Assembly (NCBI GenBank): GCA_030789695.1
Contig: CM061139.1
Coordinates: forward strand, 109,838,837-109,902,836
DNA length: 64,000 nucleotides
Origin: Scilla litardierei
Lineage: Eukaryota; Streptophyta; Magnoliopsida; Asparagales; Asparagaceae
Direction of reading: 5' to 3'
Below the pieces are notes generated by a model. It saw only the letters and a program-made list of their open reading frames with translations. It had not been told where the DNA came from and searched no databases. Each line of letters begins with the position of its first letter. Within the stretch, counting starts at the first letter, position 1. Made by a program: the position numbers and the translations under genes. Of the stretch, positions 10,620 through 22,435 are shown in pieces.

Positions 10620-10975
10620 GGAGACAGTCGACTGATGAACAAAAGTCAGTCGACTGGTTGACGTGATAAGAAATTAGCTTAGGATGACAGACAGTCGACT
10701 GTAGAGTAACATACAGTCACCTGTCCGTGAGACAGTCGACTGCATTATAAACATCAGTCGACTGACTGAGAATCAATAAAATTGATGAAAAAGACAGAGA
10801 CTACTGACAAAATATGACAAAAAAGACAGGCGCCTGATAACTAAAATGCAGTCGCCTGTTGATCCAACAGTCGACTGTAAAATTGTCATCAGTCGTCTGT
10901 GCGAAAGGTACAAGTTTCTGACAGAGAAGATAGAGTAGGGCAGTCGACTGTCGAAGGAAAGACAGTCGTCTGTCC
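10620..10975. repeat. Second palindrome array, between pol and env-like ORF
   Basis: About 12 copies of the same CAGTCGACTG/CAGGCGCCTG/CAGTCGTCTG motif that fills the LTR U3 occur here, in internal sequence just upstream (minus-strand sense) of the env-like start at 10300. No ORF of note lies in this stretch. Its position suggests an internal regulatory region for the downstream ORF. Confidence 0.85.
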
Positions 10976-11241
10976 TGGTCCAAAAATGCACAATGAGATA
11001 AAAATCCAGAGGATATGCATAACTCACCCTAGGACCTATACTCTAAACAAATACTCATTATAGAATCAACATCAAATTATAAATCGTTTATTTAAACAAA
11101 TCTCTTAAAACAATCTGAAAACTCATGTAATCAAAGAAATTTCAATTGCCTTTCTTAAAAACAAATATATGATATATCAAATGAAGAGAGGCAACATGAT
11201 GATATGAGCTCAAAAAGTGTTATAATAAGTAAGTTGAGCTC

Positions 11242-13916
11242 CTAAATTTCATATTCACCCATAATCCCTAATTCTCCACGCAACCTCACAAATGAATCTT
11301 CTTTAAGAGGTTTTGTGAAGATGTCGGCAATTTGTTTTTTGGTTTCAATGTACTCTAAGATGATGTCCTTCTTAGCTACATGATCATTGATAAAATGGTG
11401 TCTCACATCTATGTGTTTGGTACGGGAGTGATGTACCGGGTTCTTGGAAAGACATATAGCACTTTGGTTATCAACCATGATAGGGCAAGTATCACAATTG
11501 ACACCATAGTCACTAAAAGTGTGTCTCATCCAAAGAACTTGTGCATATGCAGACCCGTGGCAATATATTCCGCTTCAGTCGTGGACAATGATACCGAGTT
11601 CTATTTCTTGAAAAACCAAGAAACTAAGGAATTTCCTAGAAAATGGCAAGTGCCACTAGTACTTTTCCTATCGGATTTGCATCCAGCAAAGTCGGCATCA
11701 CTATATGAGATTAACTCTTATGTGCTAGATTTAGGGTAAAGTAACCCATAATCTAGTGACTGATTGAGATAACGAAATATTTGTTTAACCGCAATCAAGT
11801 GTGACTCCTTAGGTCTAGCTTGATATCTAGCACACAAGCATACGGAAAACATGATATCGGGCCTACTAGCAGTTAAATAAAGTAAGCTACCGATCATACC
11901 TCGATATAGACGAACGTCTACATCTTTTCCGTTCTCATCCTTGTGTAGATGGGTTGTCGTACTCATGGGAGTCCTTTTGCTTGAAGACGATTCCATCCCG
12001 GATCGCTTAATAAGCTCACGGTGTACTTTATTTGATGTATGAAAGTTACATCCTTCATTTGTCGAATTTGCAGTCCAAGGAAGTAATTGAGCTCTCCCAT
12101 GTGGCTCATCTCGAATTCATCCTTCATAGACTTAGAAAATTCTTGACAAAGATTAAAGTTAGTAGAACCAAATATTATATCGTCTACGTACACTTGAATC
12201 AAGAGGATGTCATTTCCATAATCTTTAATGAAAAGTGTTGAATCAACTTCTCCCATTTTAAAACCTAAATCCAAAAGAAAGGTCTTGAGTCGATCATACC
12301 AAGCTCTATGAGCTTGTCTCAACCCATACAATGCTTTCTTAAGTTTGAAAACATGGTTTCGAAATTTTTCATGAATGAAACCGGAAGGTTGAGAAACATA
12401 TACTTCTTCACAGACAATCCCATTTAAAAATGCACATTTAACATCCATTTGAAATAGTTTAAAATTCTTATGAGATGCAAAAGATAAAAGCAATCTAATA
12501 GCTTCTAATCTAGCTACGGGGGCAAAAGATTCTTCGAAATCGATACCTTCCTCTTGCCGGTAGCCTTAAGCTACTAACCTTGCTTTGTTCCTTATGATTG
12601 CCTCGTTCTCATCGGTCTTGTTCTTGAAGATCCATTTGGTCCCAATAACTTGATGACCACTTGGAAGAGGAACGAGCTCCCAAACTTCATTTCTCTCGAA
12701 TTGCATGAGTTCTTCTTCCATTGCCACTATCCAAGAGCTATCCTCACAAGCTTCCTGGATGTTCTTTGGCTCAATGGTAGAGACAAATGTGCAATGAGAG
12801 AATTCTTCAATTCTTGACCTCGTTCGAACACCCACACCAATATCTCCAATTATTTGGTTATGTGGATGGTTACGAACGGTCGGGTAAGTTTTGGGTATTC
12901 CTGCATCACTTGGAACATCTTCAACATTCTCATTAGTAGTGTTAGTCTCAATAAACGAATCATTAATCTTAACATTACTAAGAGAATCACAAATAGCATC
13001 TACAGTATCATCATCAACATGAGAAAAATCAAAATCTTCATAAAATGATAAGTGTAGTGATTCCTCGATCGTTGAAGAAGTTTTGTTGTATATCCGGTAG
13101 GCTTTGCTACGTGTGGAATATCCAACAAAAATTCCTTCATCGGATCTTGGCTCAAATTTATCTAGATTACCAAAAGTGTTCTTGATAAAACATTTTGAAC
13201 CAAAAACTCGAAAATATTTAACTTGAGGCTTTTTATTATAAAATAACTCAAAACAAGTTTTGTTCGTTCGGGGTCTCACTAGGATCCTATTGAGCACATA
13301 ACATGCCGTGTGCACCACTTCTGCCCAAAATTGTAGTCCAAGATGACTATCATGGAGCATGGTGTGAGCACACTCAATAAGAGTCCTGGTCTTTCTCTCT
13401 ACAACACCATTTTGTGGTGGTGCCCGAGGAAAGGAAAAATTATGAGTTATCCCGGTGTCATCACAAAACTTTGTAAAAGATTCATTCTCAAATTCTCCTC
13501 CATGATCACTACGGATAGTGATAATGGTGGATCCTAAGAGATTCTGAATTTTCTTTACAAATATGGTAAACTCTTCATAAGCTTCATTCTTATTAGTTAA
13601 GAATGAAACCCAAGTAAATCTAGAGAAGTCGTCAACGACAACTAATCCATAATGAGCATTGCCTAAAGAAGCGATTCTAGTTGGCCCAAACAAATCTAGA
13701 TGAAGAAGTTTTAGGGGCCTCTTAGAAGTAATGCCTTCTTTAAGCTTAAAAGATGATTTACTAAGTTTACCTCTTTGACACTAATCACAAAAGTTTTTCT
13801 TACTAAAAGCAATTTTCGGAAAATCTTTGACTAGATCATGCTTAGCTAACTTATATAAGTGCTTGAAATGAACATGACCAAAACGGTGATGCCATAATAG
13901 TTGTTCACTTGTATTA
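11242..13916 (-). pseudogene. Sirevirus pol: integrase, reverse transcriptase, RNase H
   Basis: Read from 13916 leftward. An HHCC zinc finger (LLWHHRFGHVHF, with a stop inside the CC part) is followed by the integrase core (DLFGPT, IRSDHGGEFENE, NGVVERKTRT: the D, D and E residues) to about 13230. After an acidic linker, RT begins near 12720 (NEVWELVPLP, then GTKWIFKNK), with a stop near 12565. It continues with [11 protein letters not shown] and the catalytic YVDDIIFGS near 12220. Frameshifts near 11990 and 11720 separate the RNase H part (LYLTASRPDIMFSVC, then DNQSAICLSKNPVHHSRTKH) which ends at 11242. These enzymes would copy and insert the element DNA, but at least two frameshifts and several stops inactivate them. 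The upstream end is cut by the solo LTR. Confidence 0.92.
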
Positions 13917-13921
13917 GCAAC

Positions 13922-16900
13922 TGTGATGCCCGTATGTGCAAAATACTATTTGCGTGTGTGTATGTATAGTAATTTGGTTGTGCGTATAGTAATTTTCTGC
14001 AAGTAAGGCCACCAGTTGACTATGATATGCGGTGAATGCGTGTGGTTGAATAGTAACTTGAAATTATTGCTAGCATGCTGACAGTGTTTATTAGCGTGTT
14101 TGGCGTTTTTTTTGTTGGTGGGTGCGTAACGTAAAACGGTATGATCACGATAACTGGTGATGCTGAGATAGTTAATGGATGACATTATTATTACTGACTC
14201 TTTGTTGTTATTTTTGGTGATGTGGTATTATTTTTGGGTATTAGGAGTTTTCTTATTATTGAAGATGACAAATGTTATCATTGCTATTGTGAAGGGCTTA
14301 ATTAGTTTTGGTAGCCAGAGATGGGTTTGGATTATTGTTAGTTACTGTTGTTTGGGCTTTACTAGTGGGCATGGATTATTAGGAAGAATGGCAAACTTGT
14401 AAATACCCATGTATTCTATCATCTCCTTCACTTTCTTAATTCTTTTCTATATTTTTCTTATTCCCTTTCTTCCTCCCCAAGACCCACGCACAGGCCGAAC
14501 ACTCCCAAACCTGGCCGAGCTCCTCTCTTGTGGACAGGCCGGAAAAAAATGCCCAAGCAAATGGAGAAAAATCAAGGAAGAAAGAAAAAGGAGGAGGAAG
14601 AAGAGAAGTAAGCCCTAAGCAAAACTATTCTTTCATCTTCATCACTTCTTCTCAACCCCATGGCCGAAATTTTTTGCTTGCTTGGCCGAATCTTCTTGTT
14701 GCAGCCGAATTTAGGGGGGGGGGGGGGGAGATGGAGACTAGGGTTGAAGCTGGGAGATTTGAGGATTCTTGGGATTTCATGAAATTAGAAAGGATTTCAT
14801 CCCAATTGGAGGAGGATTTTGGGAATTTGAAATTAGGGTTTGGACTTGGAGCTTGTAGATGGTGGATTCCTCTTGGAATTTGGTGGGGATCTCCTTGATT
14901 GAGGTAGGATTCCAACCCCAATTCATGTGTTTCACTTCAATTCATTTTGAGAACCAAAGTTGGCATTTTTAGGGTTTTTGGTGCAATCCCATGACATGGT
15001 GCATGCTTGGTGATTCCATATGATGTGATGAATTATATGATGAAATGTTTGAGATTCATGAAGCTCTTGATTGTTGGTTTCACTATGTAGGTGAAATTTC
15101 TCTCATTTGGGTTAGTGGGAAACCTCAATGGCCAAATTTTACGTGTATGAAAACTGAAATTATGTGAACAATAAATTGGGTTGATTTTATTTGTTGTAGG
15201 GAGATATTTGATGCCATGATTATGATATATGATGCTCTAGATGCTATTGAATGTCCTTCTTCACTCTTCATGAGTAATTGCTTTCATTTGTAATGTTGAA
15301 TGATGAATTTCCTATTCTCCTTTGCTTGAATAGGGATAAATAAATGAGGCATGAAATAATGGAACAATGAAATGGTATGTGTAGGTTGGCCAAGAATGTG
15401 GGATATTGGTCTCATCTAGGGTGTAGATTGTTTATTTTCCATTCTAAATTCAAGTTATGTTAATTCTATGGAAAATGGGAACAATGAAAATGTTGTATCT
15501 TTCATGAACCAATGTTGCTTTAATAACTGAGAGAAGTAGAAATGAAAGTAATACATGGCCTCATTATTTTTCATGAATCACGATATTAGGTTGAGATGTT
15601 TGTTTGTTGAACTGTTGGGAGCTTAAGCTTAATTACCTTGTTGTGTTGCAATTGTATGAAATCACCCTCATCACTCTTGTGGTTAGCTTTCATTACGAAT
15701 TGGTTCTCATTTTATTGGAAGCCTCATGATGCAATTGAACGCTTGGTTACATTAATGTTGAGAAATTGCCCTCATTTAGCATGTTGAACTTTAATCGTCA
15801 CTTGTTTTACTAAACAAGATTATTTTCGTTACATGAGAAAAAGAAAAGCGATGTGTCGAGAAAAATGTAAATTGGTGCATGCAAGATTGAAAGTATATGA
15901 TGTGTTGGGCCAAGTTTACTTTAGCACTCAATTTTCATGTGGCGATGAAATTATGTGATGTATTGAAATTCTTGATGCTATATTTTAGTTAAATTAAATT
16001 AAATTGTTCTTTAAGTTCAATTTTCATGAATTAAGTTGGATTGTTCTCGTTTAGCTTTCATTACCCTTGTTGGAAGCTATAATTGCCCACTTTTATGAAA
16101 TTGCCCTCATTTTGGGGTGTTGGAAACTATGTATTCAATTTAATGTGAATGAAATGAGAAACATGTGAAAACGAAATGAATTTGGGAAATTGGAAAGGTG
16201 ATGTTGGTAACATGCGGAATATGGAATGTGTGACATGGTCACGTTAGGACACGAGGTGGAGTGCACGGGCATGGACAAAGTGCCGCGGTAGGAGGCGGGT
16301 GAATACGCCGTTGGCCACCTCTTGATCCATTAGGTGGCTCCACGATGATAACGGAGTAGAATCAAATGCACGTGCACGCCGGCTCACTCATGGGATCCCC
16401 ATTGCATCGCATTGCATCGCATCGTTTGTAATTCATATGCATCATGGCATCATCGAGCATTTGTGTGATTGGTGATGATATGTATGTGAATGTGACTTTA
16501 TGAGAATGAATGTTGCCATGAATGCATGGATGCTTGAAAGGGTTGTATGTTGGTAAGTGTGGTTGTTAGTTGTTGCAAATATTATTACCTTTGTCGTTGT
16601 GTTGATATTGTTGGTGGCTTGTTGGTGTAGTTGTTTGGGGGATTCCATCTTGTGCCTTAATTTTTAGTTGGGGGCTTGGTAGCAACTTTGGCATAAAGAA
16701 GTTAATATTTGTTGAGGGTTGAATTCTTGAAATGGAAGGAAAAAGGATGGGCCATTGCAATCCCCTTTCTTTTCCATATCTAATTGTAGGAATGATTCTT
16801 TCATTCTAATACTTAAGTGTCTTTTTCAAGTTATATGTGGCCATTAAAACTTGCGTATTTATTCAAGCTCCTTAAGTCATTTCTTTAAAAAGAAAACAAG

Positions 16901-18535
16901 CTCCAAAAGTAGATTCTTGAAAATTAGCAATTTATTCAAGTTGCTACTTAGTTGCATTTGATTAAAGCTAGTAACTTTTATGAGGTAATAAGTTTGCATC
17001 AAATAATGGATTCTTATTGTAAGACTTAATGTTGGGAGAAATTTGTGATGAAGTTATAGTCTCATTATTGAATCTTAATGTTGGTAGTTGTAAGTCTGAA
17101 GTCAAGTTAACATTAGAGGCTTTTAATAATGCACTCCCTATGTACCGTTATTTAAGCTTGTGCCTAAATCTTGAATGGAGACTTGATATTGTTGCTAAGT
17201 CTTTTATGGCACTTCTCCTATGATTTTAAGCAAGGTTATGTATTCCTTTTATGATTATAGCAGGTTCCTTTTTGATAATACATATGTTGTAATTGGTAAA
17301 ATGGTGATAAATACAAGAGAAACTCTGCCGAAATTTTTGTAAACAACTCCATGTTTACAAGTAAACCCATTTGAAAAGTAGATGAAAGAAAATTAGTAAG
17401 AGGGTTTGTTAACTTCCAAGTTAGAAGCTCTAAATGGTTGTAAGAAGTGTAGGGACCTTAATTACTATCATTTGCAAGTTCTACAAGTTCTCTCTATGCA
17501 AACTTGATTTCCAGAGTTGGTTCGCGATTTAGGATATATGTTGGGTAATAAGTTCATCACCTTCTGTTAGCCAACCATGTGTGGGGGTTTTATTATTATT
17601 TATGTCGATAACAACTTAATGCGAATTTTCCCTTAGTCCTTATAAGGTTCTAATGTCTTGGGTAGAACCGGTATGGTTTCATTGTATATGTAAGGTTGCG
17701 TGATATTAACGGTTTATGGAAAGGATTCATGGTGTAGGCAAGATAGAAAGAGATCGAGTTATTGATGTCATTCACGAAAATCGAGTTATTGTATTAGTGT
17801 AAGGTTGCACTATTACAAAGAGATCGCGTATTGTTGCGTTCTTGTACTTGTCGCCTCTACTTGTTCTGCATATATTGTTGCTTCTCTATTTGTAGCACTC
17901 ACTTTGTTTTTCAGGTTACCCTTGCCGCAGGTACGAGATTTAGTTATTGATTTCATTTGCAGATTAATATAAGTGATGTGAGCATATGCTTGTATACTTC
18001 AATTTTCATGATATGCCATAAGTTATTTCTAGTTCCTGCATTAGTGCATTGCATACTTGTGCACCATGTGAGTTGGGTTTGGTATTCCTACTGGGTCACG
18101 CTGTGACGTGTCCCGTTGATATTTTTCAGGTGCTGGATCTTGGAGTCGGAGGCCCACCAGACCATTTGGTTGATGTTGGTTAGAGTTGAGGGTTTGAGAG
18201 AGTATAAGAGTTTTGGGTAAGTGTTATTGTACTTTGGCGAGATGTGGGTATCCTGTTGTACATGAGATTGGGCTATATGTTGTATATGGGTTTGGATATG
18301 TGATGTTGTGCTTGGAAGTTGTATGATCAGATAGTGTATGCGTGTCAGCGTTGGGTGTGACGGTCTCTCTTGTGTTTCTGTGACATCTGGTTTGCTACAT
18401 GTACTATCCCAGCAGCGCGCAGTGGGCCTGCTTGAGTTTTGAAATTGTGTACTTCTCTTCTGTCGCACCTGCCTCTTCGAGAATACCTGATACGGATTCG
18501 TACTTATCGGGTATCCCGGGGAGCGGGGCATTACA
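13922..18535. mobile_element. Solo LTR of about 4.6 kb (Tekay-like)
   Basis: The block starts TGTGATGCCCG and ends GGGGCATTACA, giving short inverted termini (TGTRATGCCC). It is flanked by the exact duplication GCAAC (13917-13921 and 18536-18540). No gag or pol similarity and no internal LTR pair were seen. It interrupts the Sirevirus between protease and integrase. The GCGGGGC near the right end and the general layout resemble elements A and B and Tekay/Del chromovirus LTRs. It includes a 13-base G run at about 14716-14728. The orientation is probably plus by the TG...GCATTACA comparison with A and B. A short complete element with undetected LTRs remains possible. Confidence 0.7.
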
Positions 18536-18960
18536 GCAACTAAGCAATGTTCTACGGTTTTATGCAAGCTCAAATAATAAATATTTTTACGCCTAATACC
18601 GGTAAATAAAACATGTGAATTAGAATCAACAATTTTACACAATCCTTCTCCAAAGTTAACCTTGTAACCTTTGTCACAAAGTTGACTAATGGAAATGAGA
18701 CTGTGACATAAACTACTAACAAGAAATACATTAGTAATTAAGGGTTTGGAAGGGTTACCGACAATACCTACTCCAATGATGGTTCCCTTTTGATTACCTC
18801 CAAAAGTAACCATTGCACATTCCTTGATGCTAATCACTTCGGAGAGCAATAAGGGATCTCCCGTCATATGTTTGGAGCAACCACTATCGAGAATCCGTCA
18901 TTTACCTTTAGAGCTAGTATGACCTTTATTGCTCTTTTTCTTTCTCTTAGGTACCTACAT
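18536..18960 (-). pseudogene. Sirevirus aspartic protease region
   Basis: A frame with stops reads ILDSGCSKHMTGD (near 18890-18850), the copia protease motif with D-S-G, followed by the typical CAMVTFGGNQKG and FLVSSLCHSLISISQLCDKG (near 18750-18650). It then runs up to the solo-LTR insertion at 18540, beyond which the HHCC finger continues at 13916. The protease would cut the Gag-Pol polyprotein. A stop immediately before RILDSGC disables the frame. Confidence 0.85.
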
Positions 18961-19083
18961 AATATACCATAAGCTCACGGTACCCAATGTTTGTTGGGTC
19001 TAAGGGGATTAGCCCTTTGGAAGCCAAGTCTAAGTGGACTTCTGCTTCCCAACATAATTTCTATTCTTAATAACATCATGAAA

Positions 19084-19548
19084 TTAGGAATCAACATATG
19101 TATTCCTATCTTTTAAGCTAGTGTTCTTAGGACCCCAAATGGTGTATGTTTTGGGAGTCATTCTCCTAGTTGAATGCATACTTGTTAGATTTCTATGTGG
19201 TGTATGCATCTTAGGAACATGGTTTCTAGCATATAAATGAGGTGGTGGATATGCATCGGACATACGAGGATTATATTTATGCTTGGGAACATGCATGTTG
19301 TATGAAACATATGGGTCATGCATGACATGCGGAGGATGTGCATACATGTAAGAATGATGCATATGAGCATATCGGTGTATAGGAGCACGTACATGAGTAT
19401 TTCTCATGTGTGGATTTGTACGTGTTTGTGGGCGTGGAGCATAAAAAGTGTCATGAGTATCCACTTGTGAAGTAGGAGATTTCCTACGTGGATGAAGGTT
19501 GGTGTACATGTAAGCATGGCTTCTCTTTTGGTTTCCACCCTTAGTGGG
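19084..19548 (-). pseudogene. Sirevirus gag, C-terminal His/Tyr/Pro-rich segment
   Basis: It continues the gag frame that ends at 42192 on the other side of element A (GKKPT joined to KGGNQKRSHAYMY). The segment is strongly enriched in histidine, tyrosine, methionine and proline (repeated forms like MHHSYMYAHPPH), basic, and ends at a stop at 19084 about 190 bp before the protease motif. Low-complexity His/Tyr spacers between the zinc knuckle and protease are known in large copia gags. The specific role is unknown. Confidence 0.7.
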
Positions 19549-22411
19549 TGTAACGACCACTTTTCGTTGTACGTTGTTCGTGCACGTGCTTTTGGCCGTG
19601 CACGTGTTTATTTTAGACTCTGGTTGTTTGTGAACACTTTAGTGTGATATGCCGTTTTGAACGTCTCTGAGAGTATTAAATAGTGGCACTAATTTGGAAC
19701 GACGTTTCTCGAGTCGTTTTCCCACAATTTAATCTTATTCGATGAGACGTTGCGATTCTCACTTTTGACGGGAGGCGTGTCTATTTTTAGTTTCATCGTC
19801 CGATGTCGAAATTGAGATCCGTCTTCTTAGTTAGCTCACTTTCGTCATCACGATCACCCCGATATTTATTTTATAATTTTTGGAGTTTATTTGACCACTT
19901 TTATATTTTTAACAAGATTTATAATATTTTTAATAATTAATTTTTAAATTATTTTCGGCCAAATAAAATTTATTTGAGTTTTAAACGTATTAAAGAATTT
20001 TTGAGCCAATTTCCAGCTCATTTGGATCGCAGCAAATCCTTGTGTGAGTTGGATAGGGCGAGATACGAATTTTAAATTATTTTAAACTCCTAATCTCATT
20101 AGGATTAGCCCTAGATCTAGTCAACCCCTCTACACTATATAAACAACCTTTAGGAAGACCTATTTTCGCAAGAAAATAACCCTAGCCGCTTCCAAAACCC
20201 AAATTTGACGTTGCGACGAATCGTCGCAACGTTGCGACGAACAGCTGCCGCACGACCGAGAAAACCAAGGCCGTCCCCCCGCTCCGACCGCTGGCCGCCC
20301 CCGCACCCAGCTTGGCCCGCACCGCTCCGCTCCGTTCTTCCGCACCGACCGAGAGCTCAAGCCCGCACCCCGCTCCGCACAGCCGCATCCCCGCTCCGCA
20401 CCAAAGCCGCTCCGTTCGCCCGCATCGCTCCGTGCCCGACCGAAGCAACCGCCCGCTCCCCTCTTCGTTGCAACGTTGCAACGTTGCAACGCTCGTTGCG
20501 GCGCCTGACCGGTGCTGTCCCCCGCACCGACCGACAGATCTCTCCGCACCAAGGCCCGCACCGACCGCTGCGCTGTGCAAGCCTCGTCCCCCGCGTCTGA
20601 CCGAGCCAAGTCCCCGCATTGGCTGTGTACGACCGAGAGCCAAACGTCGCAACCCCGCACCCGTCGCACCACTTGACACCGTGGGCCCCCCAAGTTCTCC
20701 AGAGGTATTGTGGGTCCCCCAAAGGTCCCTAGGACTACTGTGGGCCCCACCTAGGTGCTTTCTCTCCGACGATTTGCCGCGTACGACGTTGCGACACGTC
20801 GTAGCCCGTCGTCGCACGTGCTAGCTTTGGAATCTGGACTCGTCGCTCCGGTGGATGCTCTGAACTTTCCAGCAAGGAAACTATATTGGAATCAGGACTT
20901 GGAGCGCGTTCTCTTATTCCAACCCCCGGCGTTGCTACCCGACGCCGGTGTAGCTTTCGCGTCGTGTTGAGGTAACGCTTTGCACCCTTAGGACCCCCAA
21001 CCTATTGCATGCTAATCAAGACTAAAATCAGTATTTTTAAAGTATTTTTAAATGTTTTAAATTCACTAATGAAGATTAATAATATGGACTTTAGGCCGGT
21101 GGACTTGTGCACGTAGGGTTATTGTGATTTTGGACTCTCTTGGACGGTGTTTCTCAGACGTCGTACTTGCAGGCAAGTGAAACTTGCCAACTCTTGTGTA
21201 GGGCCATGTTTTTAGGCCACTTCCTTGTTCCTAGCGTAAAAGAGACTAGTCAGTGAAATGATAGCTGGCTAGACGCCTACTTGATCTAGTTTGACAACGA
21301 AACTAGATCCGTCACCTAATTGATCTAGCTTGACAACGAAGCTAGATCCAACCCTTTAAACTTGTTGTTCATGCATACTAAACTGTCACGTTTACTTTCC
21401 TTATCTATACGCACTTTAACTGCCATGCATTGCATCTTACATGTCATCCAAATTGATTGTTGCATCGTAGCACACGCTACAAAATACTTGTACAATCCGT
21501 GTTTTCGTGTTTCCGGCTAGGTGCACCCCTACGCCATACTTGTTAAAAACACTTCCTGGCTCGTGATCCAGAAGCGAGCATTCCCGTTCGGGGGTAAGGC
21601 CCTGGCTCGATACACGTGGAGGGGTAGGGTTGAGCGACCAATCAGCTTAGGAGTTGGCCCGATCAGCCACTCTAGCTGTAAGGCGTGAACTCTGTGCACG
21701 AGGTGCTTACTTTCCTTGTCTTGTACTTGTCTTGTGAATGATTCATGTAATACTTGTCATCCGTGCCATGTTTAAATGCCATGCCCGTACTTTACTTTAC
21801 TTTACTTTACCTGTTGCACTCATACTTTAACTGCCATGTCATCGCATTCATGCTAGAACTGCTAGGTTGCTTTACTTTTGCCTACTTTCAGTTTCCTTGC
21901 ACAAGTCTCTTGTAGACTTGCTGACATGTGCCCCTTGCTCTTTTGGGTGTCACATGTTAGACCCTGAGCCAGAGACCGTTGCTGAGTACGTGGCGTTTTG
22001 CTGACGCTGAGTCTGAGTCCATGATTGCCCAGGAGGAGTTTTGTGGACACCGGAGACCATTTCTTGGTGACTTGGCTGAGCTTTCTTTTGTTTTAGGTTT
22101 TGTTGTTAGTTGTCGGTGCGTGGCAGTTTTTTTTCTGTACGTTGTACTTTTGTTGGCCATGTTTGGGCCTTTAGACTCTTTTTCTTTTTAGCCTGGTGGC
22201 TTTTTCCTGTGATGTTGAAATTCATTTCATGGATATTCTGAGATATCTCTTTTGTCTCATTTCATTATTATTATCTTTGTTTCGTTCGCGTTGCAAGGAA
22301 CTGCAGTTTAAAAGTTGATTGATGCTTATCGGACTTGCAGCTTTGCAGCTTCAAGTCTGAGCGGACCTTCTCACGCTTCGCCTCCATATTTTTGGGAAGC
22401 GGGGCGTGACA
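19549..22411 (+). repeat. Element A 5' LTR
   Basis: 2,863 bp. An AT-rich U3 runs to a TATA box (TATATAAA, 20136-20143). A strikingly GC- and CpG-rich tract follows (about 20200-20840) and includes TTGCGACGAATCGTCGCAA and repeated GTTGCAAC. AT-rich sequence resumes downstream. ORFs of about 200 codons occur on both strands in the GC-rich tract but look incidental. It differs from the 3' LTR by roughly one base per 100 and one 22-bp indel, so the insertion is recent relative to its hosts. Confidence 0.93.
20136..20143 (+). promoter_or_regulatory. Element A LTR TATA box
   Basis: TATATAAA followed about 25 bp later by the likely transcript start in GGAAGACC. The same site is present in the 3' LTR near 39894. 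It would drive the element RNA, whose leader is the GC-rich tract. Confidence 0.6.
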
Positions 22412-22419
22412 GGTTTTGT

Positions 22420-22435
22420 TGGTGGCCCATGCAGG
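22420..22435 (+). other. Element A primer-binding site (tRNA-Ile type)
   Basis: TGGTGGCCCATGCAGG starts 8 bases after the LTR end. Its reverse complement, CCTGCATGGGCCACCA, has the form of the 3' end of plant tRNA-Ile (acceptor stem ending ATGGGCCA plus CCA). The same 16 bases lie at the same offset in element B. Confidence 0.7.

Noticed and set aside
20160..20824. Arg/Ala/Gly- and Pro-rich ORFs of 120-211 codons on both strands in the GC-rich LTR block (and their copies at 39908-40604)
   Set aside because: Overlapping open frames on both strands with extreme composition are expected from high GC with few stops. Frames shift between the two LTR copies at the 22-bp insertion, so no coding constraint is visible.
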